From: Dactylonectria macrodidyma
Taxonomy: Eukaryota > Ascomycota > Sordariomycetes > Hypocreales > Nectriaceae
Assembly (NCBI GenBank): GCA_020744425.1
Contig: JAGMUV010000048.1
Coordinates: 217,815-281,814, forward strand
Reading direction: 5' to 3'
DNA length: 64,000 nt
The notes under the pieces are model-generated. The model saw only the letters and a program-made list of their open reading frames with translations. It had not been told where the DNA came from and did not search any database. Shown piece by piece: positions 46,908 through 59,574 of this stretch (positions are counted from its first letter, which is position 1; every line of letters begins with the position of its first letter). The position numbers and the translations under genes were made by a program.

Positions 46908-48767
46908 ACGTACTTAATAAGCATGCGCCGCATCCAAGTATGCGCCGCACTTTTCCCTCTTACACTTAACTATTTACTTCATCAATCAAATCTCAACCAC
47001 GAAGCATGCCATAGCAAAATACCGAAGCTAGAACGCTTCTCGCCCTTAAAGCCCTTCAAAATGACCCAAAACTAAGTATCCGACGCACCGCATCGATATA
47101 CGAGGTAGATAAGCGAAGGCTACGTTGCCGACAGAATGGGATTCAATCTCGACGCGATTAGATCCCCTAATCGCGTCGACTAACCGATTTAGAAAAACAG
47201 ATCATTATTCAATTCATTATCGACCTGGATTCGCGAGGATTTCCCCCGCGACTGCGTAGTGTTAAAGAAATGGCTAACCGACTGCTCGCTGATCGCAACG
47301 CGTTACTAGTTAGCAAGCGCTAGGCCTCTAACTTCGTCAGGCAATACTAAGAGCTTAAGACGCGTTTTTTTTATAAATATGACTATCAGAGGGCTAAATG
47401 CAAAGATCTGACTATTATTCGTAACTGGTTTAGGCTCGTAGAGAATATAATCGTAAAGTATGGTATTGACCTTGCTAATATCTATAACTTTGATGAGACT
47501 GGCTTTATAATGGGCGTTATTATAAGCGGAATGGTCGTCATAGGCGCAGATAGGCGTAGAAACCCGAAATCAGTATAGCCTAGAAACCGAGAATGGGTTA
47601 CGGTCATCCAAGCGATTAATGCAGAAGGCTGGGCAATCCAGCCGTTCATCGTGGTTACGGGCTAATATCACCTCGCTAGCTAGTACTAGGAAAGCAACCT
47701 CCCGGGCGATTGGGCTATTACAACGACTCAAAATGGCTGGACTGATAATGAGACGGGTCTTGAGTGGCTCAAGCACTTCAATCAGCATATAAAGGATCGA
47801 TTAATCGGTCACTATCGTCTTCTAATCCTCGATAGGCACGAAAGTCACCACTCTGTCGACTTTGAGAAATATTATAAAGAGAATCGGATCATTACGCTTT
47901 ATATGCTGCCTTATTCATTTCATCTACTTTAGCCTCTTAATGTCAGGTGCTTTAGACCGCTTAAAACCGCCTATGGTCAAGCAATTAAGCAATTGATCAG
48001 ATGCTCTATAACTTACGTTTTAAAGACTGAGTTCTTCCCAGCCTTCTACACTGCCCACGCAGCCACTATAATAAGGAGTAATATTAAAGGAGGTTTTCGA
48101 GGGGCCGGACTTATTCCCTTAAACCCAGAGAATGTCATATCGAAGCTTGATGTGCAGCTACGGACTCTAACACTGGCTGCAGAGGAGGTCGGCCTCCCTG
48201 ACCCTTGGGTCTTAAAGACCCTAAAGACAGTGCTTAAGGCCAGTTCACAGTCTGAATACCTTAAAAGACGAGTAAGAAGACATCAGAGCAGCTCTCTAGC
48301 ATTAATTCTTAAGGCGCTTAAGTCATTTACTAAAGGAATAAAGGCAATAATGCATCAGATGGTATTATTAAAGTCTGAGGTCTAGATCCTTCGACAGGCA
48401 AATGAGACTCTTAGTAAGCGGCGCAGAGCGAAAAGAACCCGCCTACGTAAAGGAGGGAAGATGACTTTAGATAAGGGGAGGGATGAGATAGATTAGAGAG
48501 ATATTAATACGCAGGTAGTGGCTGAATCGTTGAGAAGTGGTGGTAGAGGGAGGTCGGCGCTGCTGAGGGAAAGGCACTGTAGAACTTATAGAAAGGCTGG
48601 TCATAATGTAAGGACCTGTCAGGTTGTAATTAAGACCTCTGGAGAAGAGCATAGCGATTAGTTTTAATTGATTTAATGTTTTGTTGTGGTTTTATTGAGG
48701 TTTTAATTTTGAAGGTGAGGAAAAGTGCGGCGCATACTTGGATGCGGCGCATGCTTATTAAGTACGT
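46908..48767 (+). mobile_element. Pogo-type DNA transposon, 1860 bp, complete with TIRs
   Basis: Ends are ACGTACTTAATAAGCATGC and its exact inverse, with nearly perfect inverted repeats of about 50 bp. Flanked by TA on each side (46906-46907, 48768-48769). It encodes one transposase. It is the least RIP-worn element of the stack, consistent with being the last to insert. Confidence 0.95.
47006..48661 (+). pseudogene. Pogo-family transposase (CENP-B HTH plus DDE_1), RIP-inactivated
   Basis: A single frame of 551 codons runs from ATG 47006 to TAG 48659-48661 with no frameshift. It is interrupted by about a dozen TAG/TAA, each where Q or W is expected. The N-terminal helix-turn-helix/CENP-B type region reads LRSVKEMANRLLADRNALLV. 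Catalytic residues: first D in YNFDETGF, second D in LLILDRHESHHSVDF. The third acidic position, in PLNVRCF, is asparagine where the family has PLDVGCF; a single G-to-A change explains it. The C-terminal part (47993-48385) is fully open and could be mistaken for a small gene. Confidence 0.88.
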
Positions 48768-50049
48768 TAGAGGCATTAGGATATATATTAATTATTATAG
48801 GTTAAATATAATTACTATTAAGAACTATTATCCTCTACTACTGATTAGCGAATTACTTAATAGACTTACTAAAGCGAAATAGATCTCTAAAATTAATATT
48901 CGTAATACTTATTACTATATCTAAATTAAGAAGGAAGACTAGTAAAAGACAGCATTCTGTATAAGATATAGTTACTTTAAATATATAGTTATGCCCTTTA
49001 GGCTAACTAACGCACCTACTACCTTCTAAGTATATATTAACTAAGCGCTTACTAGATTGCTTAATACTTATTATATAGTATACTTAGATAATATTATAAT
49101 ATACTTATAGACATAAGAATAATATACTAAGGATCTAAAAGAGGTCCTCTAGAGGTTAAAAACCTTCTAGCTCTATATAAAGCTACTAAAGTGCGCCTTC
49201 TATTAGAAGGAGGTTGAATTCCTTAGGTATGTAATTATCTAGAAAGGACTAAAGATAGAGCTGAGCAAAGTGCGAGCGATCGTTGAGTAGTAGGTACTAA
49301 AGAGTATTAAAGATATGCAGGTCTTTCTAGGATTCTATAACTTCTATAGGAAGTTCATTCTAGAATACTCCTACTAAATAGCGCCACTAATAGAACTATT
49401 AAAAACTATAGAGAATAAGAAACCCTTCGTATAGGGAGAAGATTAAGATATAGTATTCTAAATACTAAGATCTGCCTTTTATTTAATAAGCATTCTCTAA
49501 TACTAGGACTTAGTAAGAAGAACTAGAGTAGAGACAGATGCCTCTCTAAAGGCAGTCTCGAGCATTTTAACCTAACTATACAAAGAATAATAGAGACTAG
49601 TTACATATTAGTCTCAGAAACTGACAGATACTAAGCAATGCTAGGGCATTAGCTAGTAAGAACTTCTAGCTATTATTAAGAGCCTTGAGAACTAGAGTCA
49701 CTACTTACTAGGACTCTCTGAGAAATTCCTCCTTTTAATAGATTATACAGCTTTTAAAAGAGTGATTAAAACACTAGCTAAAGACCTAAGAAGCAGACTA
49801 GCTAGGTGGGTATATAGATTAGTACCCTTTAACTTTAATATTAAATATAGACCGGGAAAGTACAATCTAGCTAATAGACTATTCTATAGACCTGACTATA
49901 TAGAAAGGGAGATAGCATATGATAATGTGCTTCTAACTTTAGCTAATAAGCTGAACTTTATTAAAGAGCTTCTACTAGACATTCGCCAAATAATCAGCAA
50001 CCTCAAAGGGCAAATAAAGGTTATAAAAGCATACATTCAAGTAGTATAG

Positions 50050-51800
50050 GCGAGCCTAAGAGGCCCTATAAGTCAAGTCAAGTAGTAAGTACCCTTATCC
50101 TACGATTAGAATTAGTATAATAAAACTAAGGAAGATCAGACGCATATAGTATTAATCTCTATAGTTATAAGAGCTAGAATAGCGAGCCGAAAGACTAATG
50201 AATATATAAAGACTGCTTAATAAGAGCTAGCTGCTTATAGAAGTTAGGAAGACTTATCTAAAGCTAGGGTTATTAATCCAGAGTAATATATCTTATGTCT
50301 GATTATAAAGGAGCTTATAATAGGCAAAACAGCATTTTTATTATAACTATTAATAAAGTTAGAAGAATTAGTCTGAGGACTGTAAGCTAATAATCATTTC
50401 TACTAATAATAATTAGCAAGAGTTTGACAAATAGCTAGGAAGATAGGAACCTATTATTATAATGAAAACAGCACCTTATTCTATAAAGGCAGACTTATCA
50501 TTCTTATAGAAGAGACCTTAAGGATAGAAATCCTTTAATGCTATTATAATGACCTAAGAGCTGGGCATATAGGAAAAGCCAAGATGCTAGAATTAATTAG
50601 TAGAAAATTCCATTAGAACTGAATTAGTAAGGATATTACAGACTATACTACTAGATATAAGAAATGCTATAGTATCTTTATACTTAGACACAGGCTATAT
50701 AGAAAGCTGCAGCCATTACTAATACTAGTAAATCCCTTCTAAGAAATTTCTATAGATTTTATTATAGGGTTGCTAAATAGCGCCTAAGCAGATAGCGAGC
50801 AATATAATACTATCTTAGTTATAGTATACTATATAACTAAGTATATAATCTTCATTTTATATAAGAAGATAATAACTACTATATAACTTACATAAGTATT
50901 ATATAAATAAGTTAAATGTAAATTTAATATATTAGAAGGCATTATTAGTAATAAAGATAAGCTATTTATAAGTTAATTCTAGGCTGACTTAATAAAAGAA
51001 CGGACAACCTATCGCTAACTGTCTACTGCATACTATCTACAGACAGACGGGCAGACTAAAAGAATAAACTAACTACTTAAAAAATACCTTTATATCTTTA
51101 TAGAAAATGCATTAGAAAGATAGGCAGTATAGCTAGCAGAAGCTGAGTTTATATATAATAATAGCTAGCATAGTATAATAAGAGTCTCTCTAATATAAGC
51201 ACTATATAGCTACTATCTGAAAATAGTAAGCTATACTTTAGAATACTTAAAGACATAAGTGCAAAGTATTGCTAAATATATAAAGAACATTTAGCAAGTA
51301 TGTACTAAAGCTTAAGAGAGTTAGGCTTAAATAATAGAAATATAAGTAAAAGCCTATAATAAGAGATATATTAAATAAGAATACTATAAAGAATAAATTA
51401 TAGGATTATCTATATATAACTTCTGATTTAAGAATAAGAAACTAATACCTAAGTATATTAAAGTTATTATTATAAAGCGGGTTAGAAAGTAAGTATATTA
51501 AATATACTTATTATAATAATACTATTAAATGCATAATGTATTCTCTATAATGCTCTTAGAACTGTGGCTAGAAGCTTACTAAAGGCATAGTAACTACTTA
51601 GTAGACCTTCTAGACCTAGAAGAAGAGGAAAATGAGTAAGAAGTAGAAGAGATTATCTTAGATAAGAAGACTAAAGAAGATACATTCTACTTAATTAAAT
51701 AAGCAGGTTGGCTAGTAGAATATAATACTTAGGAACTATCTTAGTACTTAGAAAATGTATAAAAAGCTATTTATTAATACTATAAATAGAAGAAATATAA
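50050..51800 (+). pseudogene. G3 integrase and chromodomain, RIP-inactivated
   Basis: Integrase zinc-binding text GHIGKAKMLELISRKFHQN lies at about 50560. The core starts NPFQEISIDFIIGL at about 50730, and QLSTAYYLQTDGQTKRIN matches the Y-H-P-Q-T-D-G-Q-T motif. The C-terminal chromodomain at about 51640-51780 reads EVEEIILDKKTKEDTFYLIK, then AGWLVEYNTQELSQYLENVQ, placing G3 with the chromoviruses. Stops are mostly TAA/TAG. Confidence 0.7.
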
Positions 51801-53541
51801 TTATAAGAAATAGGATAATAGATAATTAAAGATATACTAAAAGCGCACTAATAGCTTATTAAGCAATTAATATTATTTAAAATAAACTAAATACTTAATA
51901 AGGCTAACTAATGCTTAAGCTAGAGTAATTACAGACTAGAACTATAAACCAGAACCAGAGCTATAAAACTAGAGATAATACTCAGTTATAAGACTTCTTT
52001 ACCTAATAGCTGTAGTAAGGATGAGGAGTGTTATTTACATTCACTAAGGGCATGGCGGGCGAAGGGAGAGTAGCTGTAGTAGTAGCCTTAGCCTAGGCTA
52101 TGACTACCTTTACTTTAGCGTAAAGAGATGCTTTGCCTTTATCATTATGAACGAGGGGAGACTTAATAATAGGAGATGGCGAGCGGGCGCGGTATAGTTG
52201 ATGAGGAGTTAGCGGCTTAATAGTAGAGAGAGCGCTAGTAGTATTATAATGAACGGAAGGAGCGCTAGAAAATAAGATAGGTGCTTTAAGAGTAGGATTC
52301 TTATAATACTTCTTAATAGCTATTTTAATATTATTATTAAAATCTTTAAAGTATTTAGCTAAAGATCCTTTAATAAGTATAGAGTATATAAATATCTCTT
52401 TAGTAATTATAAGGCGAGTAAGTATAGAATGAAAGGCAATAGCTTAAGTAAGCTTATAATAGTAAAGAGAAGTAATAGACTTAGAATACTTAGATAGCTC
52501 CTCTTTAGAGATATTAGATAATAGACCTAATTAAATATATATTAGTTTAGATATATAGAAGTAGAAAAGAAATATATAGTAAAATCAGTTTATAACTTTA
52601 TAAATTATATAGAGTATAAAGCCTCTTAATATATTAAGGAAGGATAACTGCTATTTATAAAGTAAGCATTTATTAGGTTCTTAGTAAAAGTAAAGATATA
52701 GCTCTAAGTAGTAGTAGTAGCCTTTATAAATCAATAGATCCTCTAGTATTTAAGATTATTAGGAGCGTTTATATTATCCTTGCCCTAATTATACTAACCC
52801 TAATAATAAAGGAAGTTTTAGTACTATTAAGTAGTAAGAATAAGTTTAGTAAGAATCTAATAATACATTAAATATATAGTAAATACTTAATAAGAACTTA
52901 GAAAGACTTATTATACTGTACTTCTACTTTACTACTTTATAAATAGTATACTAAAAAAATAAAGAGCTATATATATAAGTATAGTTAAAAGAATAGTATT
53001 TCTATTCTATATAATAAGAATAAGGAACTTTATCCTTCAGTATTCTTAAAAACTGGTTATTTAAAAATATATACTTAGTATTAGTCTAAGATTTATACTA
53101 TAATAAGACCTTCGTAATGGCTATAAGGAATGATATTATAGTAGATATATAGCGAATGGACGTAGAATGATCAGTAAGTAGGGAGAGCAGGGAGAAGAGA
53201 GAAGATAATAGGAAAGTATATATAAAGCGAAAAGAAAGGAATATAGTGAGAAAACGAGTATATGAAATTATATAAAGCTAAAGAAAGGAAAATAATAATT
53301 ATAAGTAATACGAAGAATAGAAATATTATAAATTTAAGCAAAGTAGGGCCGTATAGCTAGCGAACACTAACTAAACGCTTAAACTAATAATAAATACCGG
53401 ACCCACAATTCCCATTATTTACGTTCTATAGTATATAGTGAATACGCACTGAATGTACGGATAAATAATGACCTTATTACCTAGACGATAGAGGCATGGG
53501 AATCACGCCTTAAGACGAGGCTTAAGAGAGAGGGAGATAAT
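51801..53541 (-). other. G3 post-pol segment with an antisense low-complexity reading frame
   Basis: About 1.7 kb between chromodomain and right LTR. Between about 52610 and 52000 the minus strand is unusually open and reads proline/serine/alanine-rich text (FSSAPSVHYNTTSALSTIKP and ARSPSPIIKSPLVHNDKGK). It has higher GC than its surroundings. No known domain. Like the convergent ORFs of G1 and G2, it lies opposite to pol. Confidence 0.4.
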
Positions 53542-53716
53542 TGTAAGAGTTAGGGCTGATAGAGCTATGGTCTTATTAGATAAGAGGCCACGTGACATAG
53601 GCTAGACTAGCTCTTCGGCAAGGGCTAGCTAAGCACTTACTAAGTGAACGCTTACACACCACCCTATACCTACCTTCAGATCTCTTATGTGACACTTTAA
53701 CAGACTAACCCTTATA
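53542..53716 (+). repeat. G3 right LTR, 175 bp
   Basis: Ends CTTATA (CTTACA in the left copy), followed by the ATAAC duplication. Confidence 0.9.
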
Positions 53717-53849
53717 ATAACTAGACATATTTATTAGTATAACATATTATAAAAAATATTTAAAAAAGAAGGATAATAAACTAATAGGACTATTAAATAA
53801 AGACTAATTATATAGCTTTAGGAATAAGACCCTAGGAGGAGAGACATTA

Positions 53850-54232
53850 TATTATAGCCTAGGTTCCTACTAAGCGGTTAGGAACAGTAGAATGATAGGA
53901 CCCACATCTGGCTTAGACTAATAGTATAACCCCGCCCTAGGACTAACGCCCTACTAAGACTAATAGTAATAGTCTAAGACTAATAGCAGTCCTTTAGATA
54001 GAATAGCAGTCTACTTAGTATATAGTTATCTAAGAAGTATATATCTAGTATAAGTAGCTCCTTAGCTATTAATATAACTTAGTTATATTAAGTATGTTTT
54101 ACTTTACTATTACTAGATGTAATAAGCATTATTTAATCTTGACTTGCCTAATTACTTTATTATATAAACCCCTAGATCAGGACCTAGTATACACTAGCCT
54201 TATGAGGATAGCGTATTGACCCGATCGTCACA
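53850..54232 (+). repeat. G1 right LTR, 383 bp
   Basis: Ends GATCGTCACA, followed by CCCGA. It keeps more of the original ends than the left copy on this side. Confidence 0.9.
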
Positions 54233-54715
54233 CCCGAGACCTAGAGAGTTGAATCTCTAGTCCCCACAACCCTATCTAACCCCTGTCTTACTATAATCGC
54301 ATTATTACTCTTCTAAAGAATATCTTTTAAGCTAATAGTATTATTACTATACTAAATATACTATATATATTAATTGTAAACACTAAAGGCAGCTATATGT
54401 ATTATTTTAATACTGAAACCCTTTAGCTTTATAAAGTCCTTATATATAAAATATATAACTGATAAGGAAATATCTCCTTTAGCTCTTATTAGATAAGACT
54501 ATAAATAACATATTTAAAATTTCCTGATTTTTAGCTTTATAATAGTATATAATATGCCTCAGAAAGCCTATCTTCCTTATACTATAACTACAAAAGACAC
54601 CTATAATAAGAACCTTTAATAAGATTAGAGTTCAAGCATTAGACATACGTCTAACAGTCCTAAAACTCGGGACATGTCTTACCCGGTTTTACTATGACAA
54701 ATTGTCCAAATCCCC
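54233..54715. other. AT-leaning interval right of G1
   Basis: Begins with the right CCCGA duplication of G1. Mixed composition, no gene seen. Confidence 0.4.
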
Positions 54716-54811
54716 TGTTAGATTGGACATGTGACTGGACAGCAATCTCTCTATAAAGCTGGGGCTTTTCTCTAGCCAGTCCAGAAGGATTATCATTATC
54801 AATACATACAT
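54716..54811 (+). repeat. Possible short LTR
   Basis: Starts TGTTAGATTGGACATGTGAC, has a CTATAAAG box and ends near CATTATCAATACATACA, giving TG...CA ends. It is less RIP-worn than its neighbours. No second copy was found in the window, so the call is tentative. Confidence 0.3.
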
Positions 54812-54974
54812 TTCTCAACCAATCACATCAAACTGACTACCTTTCTAATCGTCTTTTCCTGCTCTTTCTGAATCTTCAATCCCTTTTCTAATTGGTCAAT
54901 TCCTTGACCCACAATCGCCGAGTTCCACTAATAACCTTCCACTCCTTCCACTCCTTCTACTGCTATAGCCTTTA
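54812..54974. other. Short non-RIP interval
   Basis: Normal composition, no gene. AT-rich copia sequence starts at its right edge. Confidence 0.35.
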
Positions 54975-57900
54975 CAATACTATAACTATTTCTTTATTAA
55001 CTAGGTTTATAATTTTCTTAATATAAGCTATTTAAAATAGTTAGATCTTCTTTATAAATCAGTCTTATATAACTTCTATTCTAAAGAATTATTATATAGA
55101 ATTATTACTTATTAGTTTATATCTTAATTAGAGTTATTTAATTAAATCTTTAGCTTTATTTTTTTATATTTTCTTATAGGCTAGAATAATATTATTAATA
55201 TATATAAAGAAGAGGATTCCTTCTTTTTTAAAATAGTAAGGCTTATATAGAACTGGTTTATAGCCTAGTTCTAAAAGGGTTTTAAAAAGCTTCTTTTACT
55301 ATAATAAGGAAGAGACTCTTAGTTTATATAGAGCTTTATTAAGCTTTAGAATAGTTCTTACTTTCTTATAATTAAGAAGCATTTATATAAAGATATCTTA
55401 ATTAATTAAAGTATATATAAATATATTAATTATATTATATTAGACTATTTTTAAATCAAACTTTACTATAATAGCTATTAAGGTCTAAAAGGACCTTCTA
55501 GCTAAAGTAGCTATATATATGTCTTATAGCTTCTCTTTTACTTATTAGTCTCCTTAAACTACTAGCTAGGCCTTATATTTCTAAAAGTAATTATATTTAT
55601 CTATTTTATAAATATATACTTATATATAGCTTAGGACCTATTAATTAAATACTTAAAGGTCCTTAGTTTAGATCTTAATTTATAACCTTATTTCTTTATA
55701 ATTTTAAAAATAGATTTCTTTAGCCTTTTAAAAGAGGTTTCTTAATAAATATCTTATAAGATCTTAATGCTTTATTAATATTAGAAGTAATATATTTCTA
55801 TATACCTTTATTTCTTTATAAATCTTCTATTCTATTAAAGTTTATAAAGGAGATTTAGTTTTAATTAAAAAAACTACTTATTATATAATTATTTTATTTC
55901 TTTATTTTAATATATTTTAAAGTAATTATATAAATAAAGTAAATAGTAATATATTTAAAAGTATAAGAAAGTCTTTATATTCTACTCTTTTTATTTATAA
56001 GATTTTATTAATTATTATTATAAAATAATCTTTTATAAGTTTATTTAAGTCTTTTTCTTTAAAAAAATCTACTTTAATATAGTCTTTAGTTTTTAACTAA
56101 TTAATTAGTTCGTCTTATTAAAGGGATATAATTTATATAATTTCTTCTAAATCTACTTTTAAAAGGTTATTTTTAAAGTTTTCTTAGTCTTTATTATAGC
56201 TTTTATCTTTATTAAAAATAATATCTTAAGTACTTACTATTTAATTAATTATAAAGACTTAAATTCTATAAATATTTAAGAATTTATATTTAATTAAAAA
56301 GCTAATCTATCTTTTTAACTTAAGCTATATTTTATAATTAAACTTTTATTATATCTTAAGAATTATAATATAAGCGTTATAATTAAATACTTTTAGATAT
56401 ATTTAATTAAGCTATTTTATTAATTATAGAATTCTTTTAGCTTTAATTATTATAATATATAATTAATTATATAGTGTTTTTTAATATAATTTATATTTTA
56501 ATATTTAATTATATAAATAAATTACTATTTTACTAATTATTAATTATAATTAATAAAAGAATCTAGTACTTATTTATATAGCTCTTTTCTTATTTTTTAT
56601 TATATTCTTTAAGTATTTAATACTACTATTTTATACTTAGTTATATAGTACTAAAAGCTTAATAATAATAGCTCTATTTTATATAAAGTTTCTAACTTAT
56701 GATTTAATCTTTATAATCTTATTATTATATTTAATAACTTTAATCTTAATATTATATTAAACTTCTAAGTATTTAAAAAAGGATTTAAAGATTATAATTA
56801 TAGCTTTTATTATTTAAAATATAAAGTAATAATTCTAAATATAACTTATTAATTAATAAGTAAGTAATATCTATAAAGTATAACTACTTATTCCTTCTTT
56901 ATAATTATAAAAATTAATAGTAATATATTTACTAGTTCTTTAATTAGACTGCTTTAAAGCCTATTTAACTTATCTTTTAATCTTTAATAAGCTATAAGTA
57001 TTATATTTAACTATTATTAGTTTTTAAATTTACATTCTTTTAGATATTAAAATAAAATATTTAAAAGCTTATAATTTTAAATGCTTTAAGTAATTATACT
57101 AATAGATAGCTTCTCTTACTAAAAGAGCTCTCTTAATATAAGAAGTAAACCTATAGGCTACTTAAACTACTAGAGTTATCTTTATTAATTAGTATTTAAT
57201 AATATATTAACTATATAAGTCTTTAGTTAAATAAGTAATTATTTAATTAGAATAATAAAAAATTATTAAATTATATTTATTATTCTAATAAAGTCCTTTC
57301 TTTTATAGCTAATATAAGAAGACTAAAGTTATAAGAAATTAGGAATAGTAGGCTATATCTTTAAATAATAAAGCTTAAGTTCTTATTAGCTTAACTATTA
57401 CTATTCTATATTTTAAAATTAGTAATTTTTAATTACTTAATTAAATAAAATCACTTAAAAGGGCTAGCTAGAGATTAGTTAGTTAATTAAGGTTATTTAT
57501 AATTAAAATTATTATTCTAAAGTCTAGGATTTAAGATTTTTATAAAGAATAGTTATTATTCTAAGTAATAAATATAATATTAACTTTAATAATAAGCTAA
57601 TTATATAGTTATTAATTAGAAGTTTCTTTAATAACTAGTTTTAATAAGTTCTTAGACTTCTTTTAAATAAGAGCTTTTATTTATACTTAGAAGTCTAAGT
57701 CTTCTTTAAGGGCTTCTCTTACTTTTATTTAAAAAAACTTTTAAAGCCTAAACCCTTTTTAAACTATATTTAGAAAAATATAAAAGTATTTCTTAAGAGA
57801 ATAGAGTAAACTATATATTAAGCATTTCTTCTAATTATTAAAAGACTTTTAATACTTTATCTTTTCTTTACTTTTCTTTATAGAATAGTACTAGCCTTTA

Positions 57901-59062
57901 ATAATATAAGTATCCTTTAGTTTATTATCTTAAGGGTCCTCTTTAGTAAAGCTTATAAAGAATATACCTTAAGAGATTTTTCTTATATAATTTAGGCTTT
58001 ATAAGATCTTTATATTTTTAAGCTTATTTTAAAAAGCATTTATTAGATCTTAATAAGTAAAGGATTCTTTTTAAATTAGGTTTTATTAGCTAATTTTATA
58101 AACTACTATTTAAATAAAAAAAAGGTATAAAGAGATATTAAGAAAGTTATATACTTAAGAGCTATAAAAGAGAGTCTTAAAGACCTTTTATTACTATTCT
58201 TTAGCTAAAGCTTCTTCTTACTCTTCTAATTATTTAAGTACTTAAGTTATAGTCTTTAGAAGTATTTTTATAAAGGTTAAGTATATATTTTAAATATCTT
58301 ATATTTTATTTACTTCTAACTTCTTATATTAAGTATAGAGATTATAATACTATTTATAGATTGACTTATATAGCTAATAATAGGTCTGGATATAATTAAG
58401 AGAGATAGTTTAAATAATCCAGTCTTAGAGAGTTCTTAAAGACTTCTTCTATCTTTTTAATAACTTTTCTTAAAGCTAATAGAAGGAGAGGTCTTATTAA
58501 AAGCTCTTCTAACCTTATTTAGTTAAGTTAGATAAAGACTATATTCTATTAGTTATCTTTTATATATTATCTAAATTAGACCTTTTAGTCTTAAGTATTT
58601 CTAATTAAATAGTCTATTATATTACTATTATCTTAGTATATTTATATCATTTAATATTTAAAAAGGCTAATTCTTTTTTAAAGAAAACCTTCTTTTTAAA
58701 GTACTATTATAGATCTAGAAGGTTAATTTAAAGAAAGAATTTATACTCTTAGTCTAAGAAGTCTTTAGGTTTTAAAAGAGTAGCTATAAGACCTTCTTTT
58801 TAGGATTCTCTATATAGTATTATAAATAAGATAGAAGGACTATTAAAGATATTAAAATAGGTTAAAGTAATAAAACTCTTAATTATTAAATATTAGGATA
58901 TAAAAATTGTATATTCTATACTTTTACTCTTATATCTTAAGGTTTTAAAGTAAGCTTTATATACTCTTTCTCTTTTATATAGAATTAGCTAAAAGCTGAT
59001 TATTAAGCCTTATAATAATAAGTAGCAATAGGTAGTAACTTTCGCCTTTAATATATCTAATA
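54975..59062 (-). mobile_element. Copia-like retrotransposon relic C1, minus strand, 3' truncated
   Basis: Near 55200 the minus strand reads FYKKEGILFFIYINNIILAY and KDLIK, matching the copia reverse-transcriptase box Y-V-D-D-I-I, with asparagines for aspartates. The 5' end lies at 59062 (TATTAG, originally TGTTAG), defined by homology to the element at 61136. Gag would lie at about 57500-58900. No second LTR is seen at the left end. RIP is extreme. Confidence 0.65.
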
Positions 59063-59574
59063 CTTAGTTACTTAAAGTAGTAAGAGCGCTTTTAATCTTA
59101 CTAATTCATAGTTATTACTTTAAAGAGCGCTTAAAGTAATAGAATTTAAAGTCTTTATTTACTATACTTAGAAGAATTTACTATATAGTAGCTTTATTAT
59201 ATCTATTATTATAAATATTAAATCTCTTAATATACTATATAATAAAAATATTATAGCTTATTATTAAGTCTTATACTAGGCTTTTTTAAGCTTTATTATA
59301 ATTCTATTTAATAAGTAATACTATTAAGCTAATATAGTTAATTATAATTATACTATATTTAGTATAGTCTTAAAGTAGTTAAATAAAGTATTATTAAATA
59401 TAGAATAATATACTAATAAAAAAATTATTATTATTATTACTATATTAATTATTTTTAAGTACTTAGTTTTTAATAGTAAGAATAATTACTTTAATTATAT
59501 AATAAGACTATAAAAGCTTATAAATCTTTAAAATTTAACTACTTTCTAATTCTATTAGTCTTATAAATTCTATA
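59063..59574. other. AT-rich spacer between C1 and the TIR element
   Basis: No coding text. It contains a short inverted motif (AGCGCTTTTAATC / GAGCGCTT) at about 59086-59132. Confidence 0.4.

Larger units (their letters stand above)
46592..50049 (+). pseudogene. G3 reverse transcriptase and RNase H, split by a pogo element
   Basis: An open stretch (46592-46801) precedes RT. Text before the insertion ends ...ALVLFILKKD, and text after it resumes RGIRIYINYYRLN. Deleting 46908-48767 plus one TA joins them in frame. The catalytic box at about 49080 reads YLDN, with one aspartate kept. RNase H has VETDASLKAV (about 49530) and ends RWVYRLVPFNFNIKYRPGKY, NLANRLFYRPDY. Confidence 0.75.
44490..53716 (+). 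mobile_element. Gypsy chromovirus G3, inserted in G1
   Basis: Two 175-bp LTRs (44490-44664, 53542-53716) starting TGTAAGAGTTAGGGC, with a perfect duplication ATAAC (44485-44489, 53717-53721). Plus orientation: gag, knuckle, protease, reverse transcriptase, RNase H, integrase, chromodomain, then a long post-pol segment. A pogo element (46908-48767) splits the reverse transcriptase. RIP stops are less dense than in G1, which fits later arrival. Confidence 0.9.
29036..54232 (+). mobile_element. Gypsy chromovirus G1 (host element of a nested stack)
   Basis: Flanked by 383-bp LTRs at both ends and by a perfect 5-bp duplication CCCGA (29031-29035, 54233-54237). Its own sequence is in three pieces: 29036-31070, 39223-44489 and 53717-54232. 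Elements G2 and G3 separate them. Gag, protease, reverse transcriptase, RNase H, integrase and a chromodomain-like tail can be read on the plus strand only by ignoring many TAA/TAG stops. A polypurine tract (AGGAGGAGAGA, about 53834-53844) precedes the right LTR. It is dead. Confidence 0.9.

Noticed and set aside
47993..48385. Stand-alone 130-codon gene
   Set aside because: It is the still-open C-terminal part of the pogo transposase frame, not a separate gene.
49762..50049. Stand-alone 95-codon gene
   Set aside because: It is the end of G3 RNase H and the connection to integrase.
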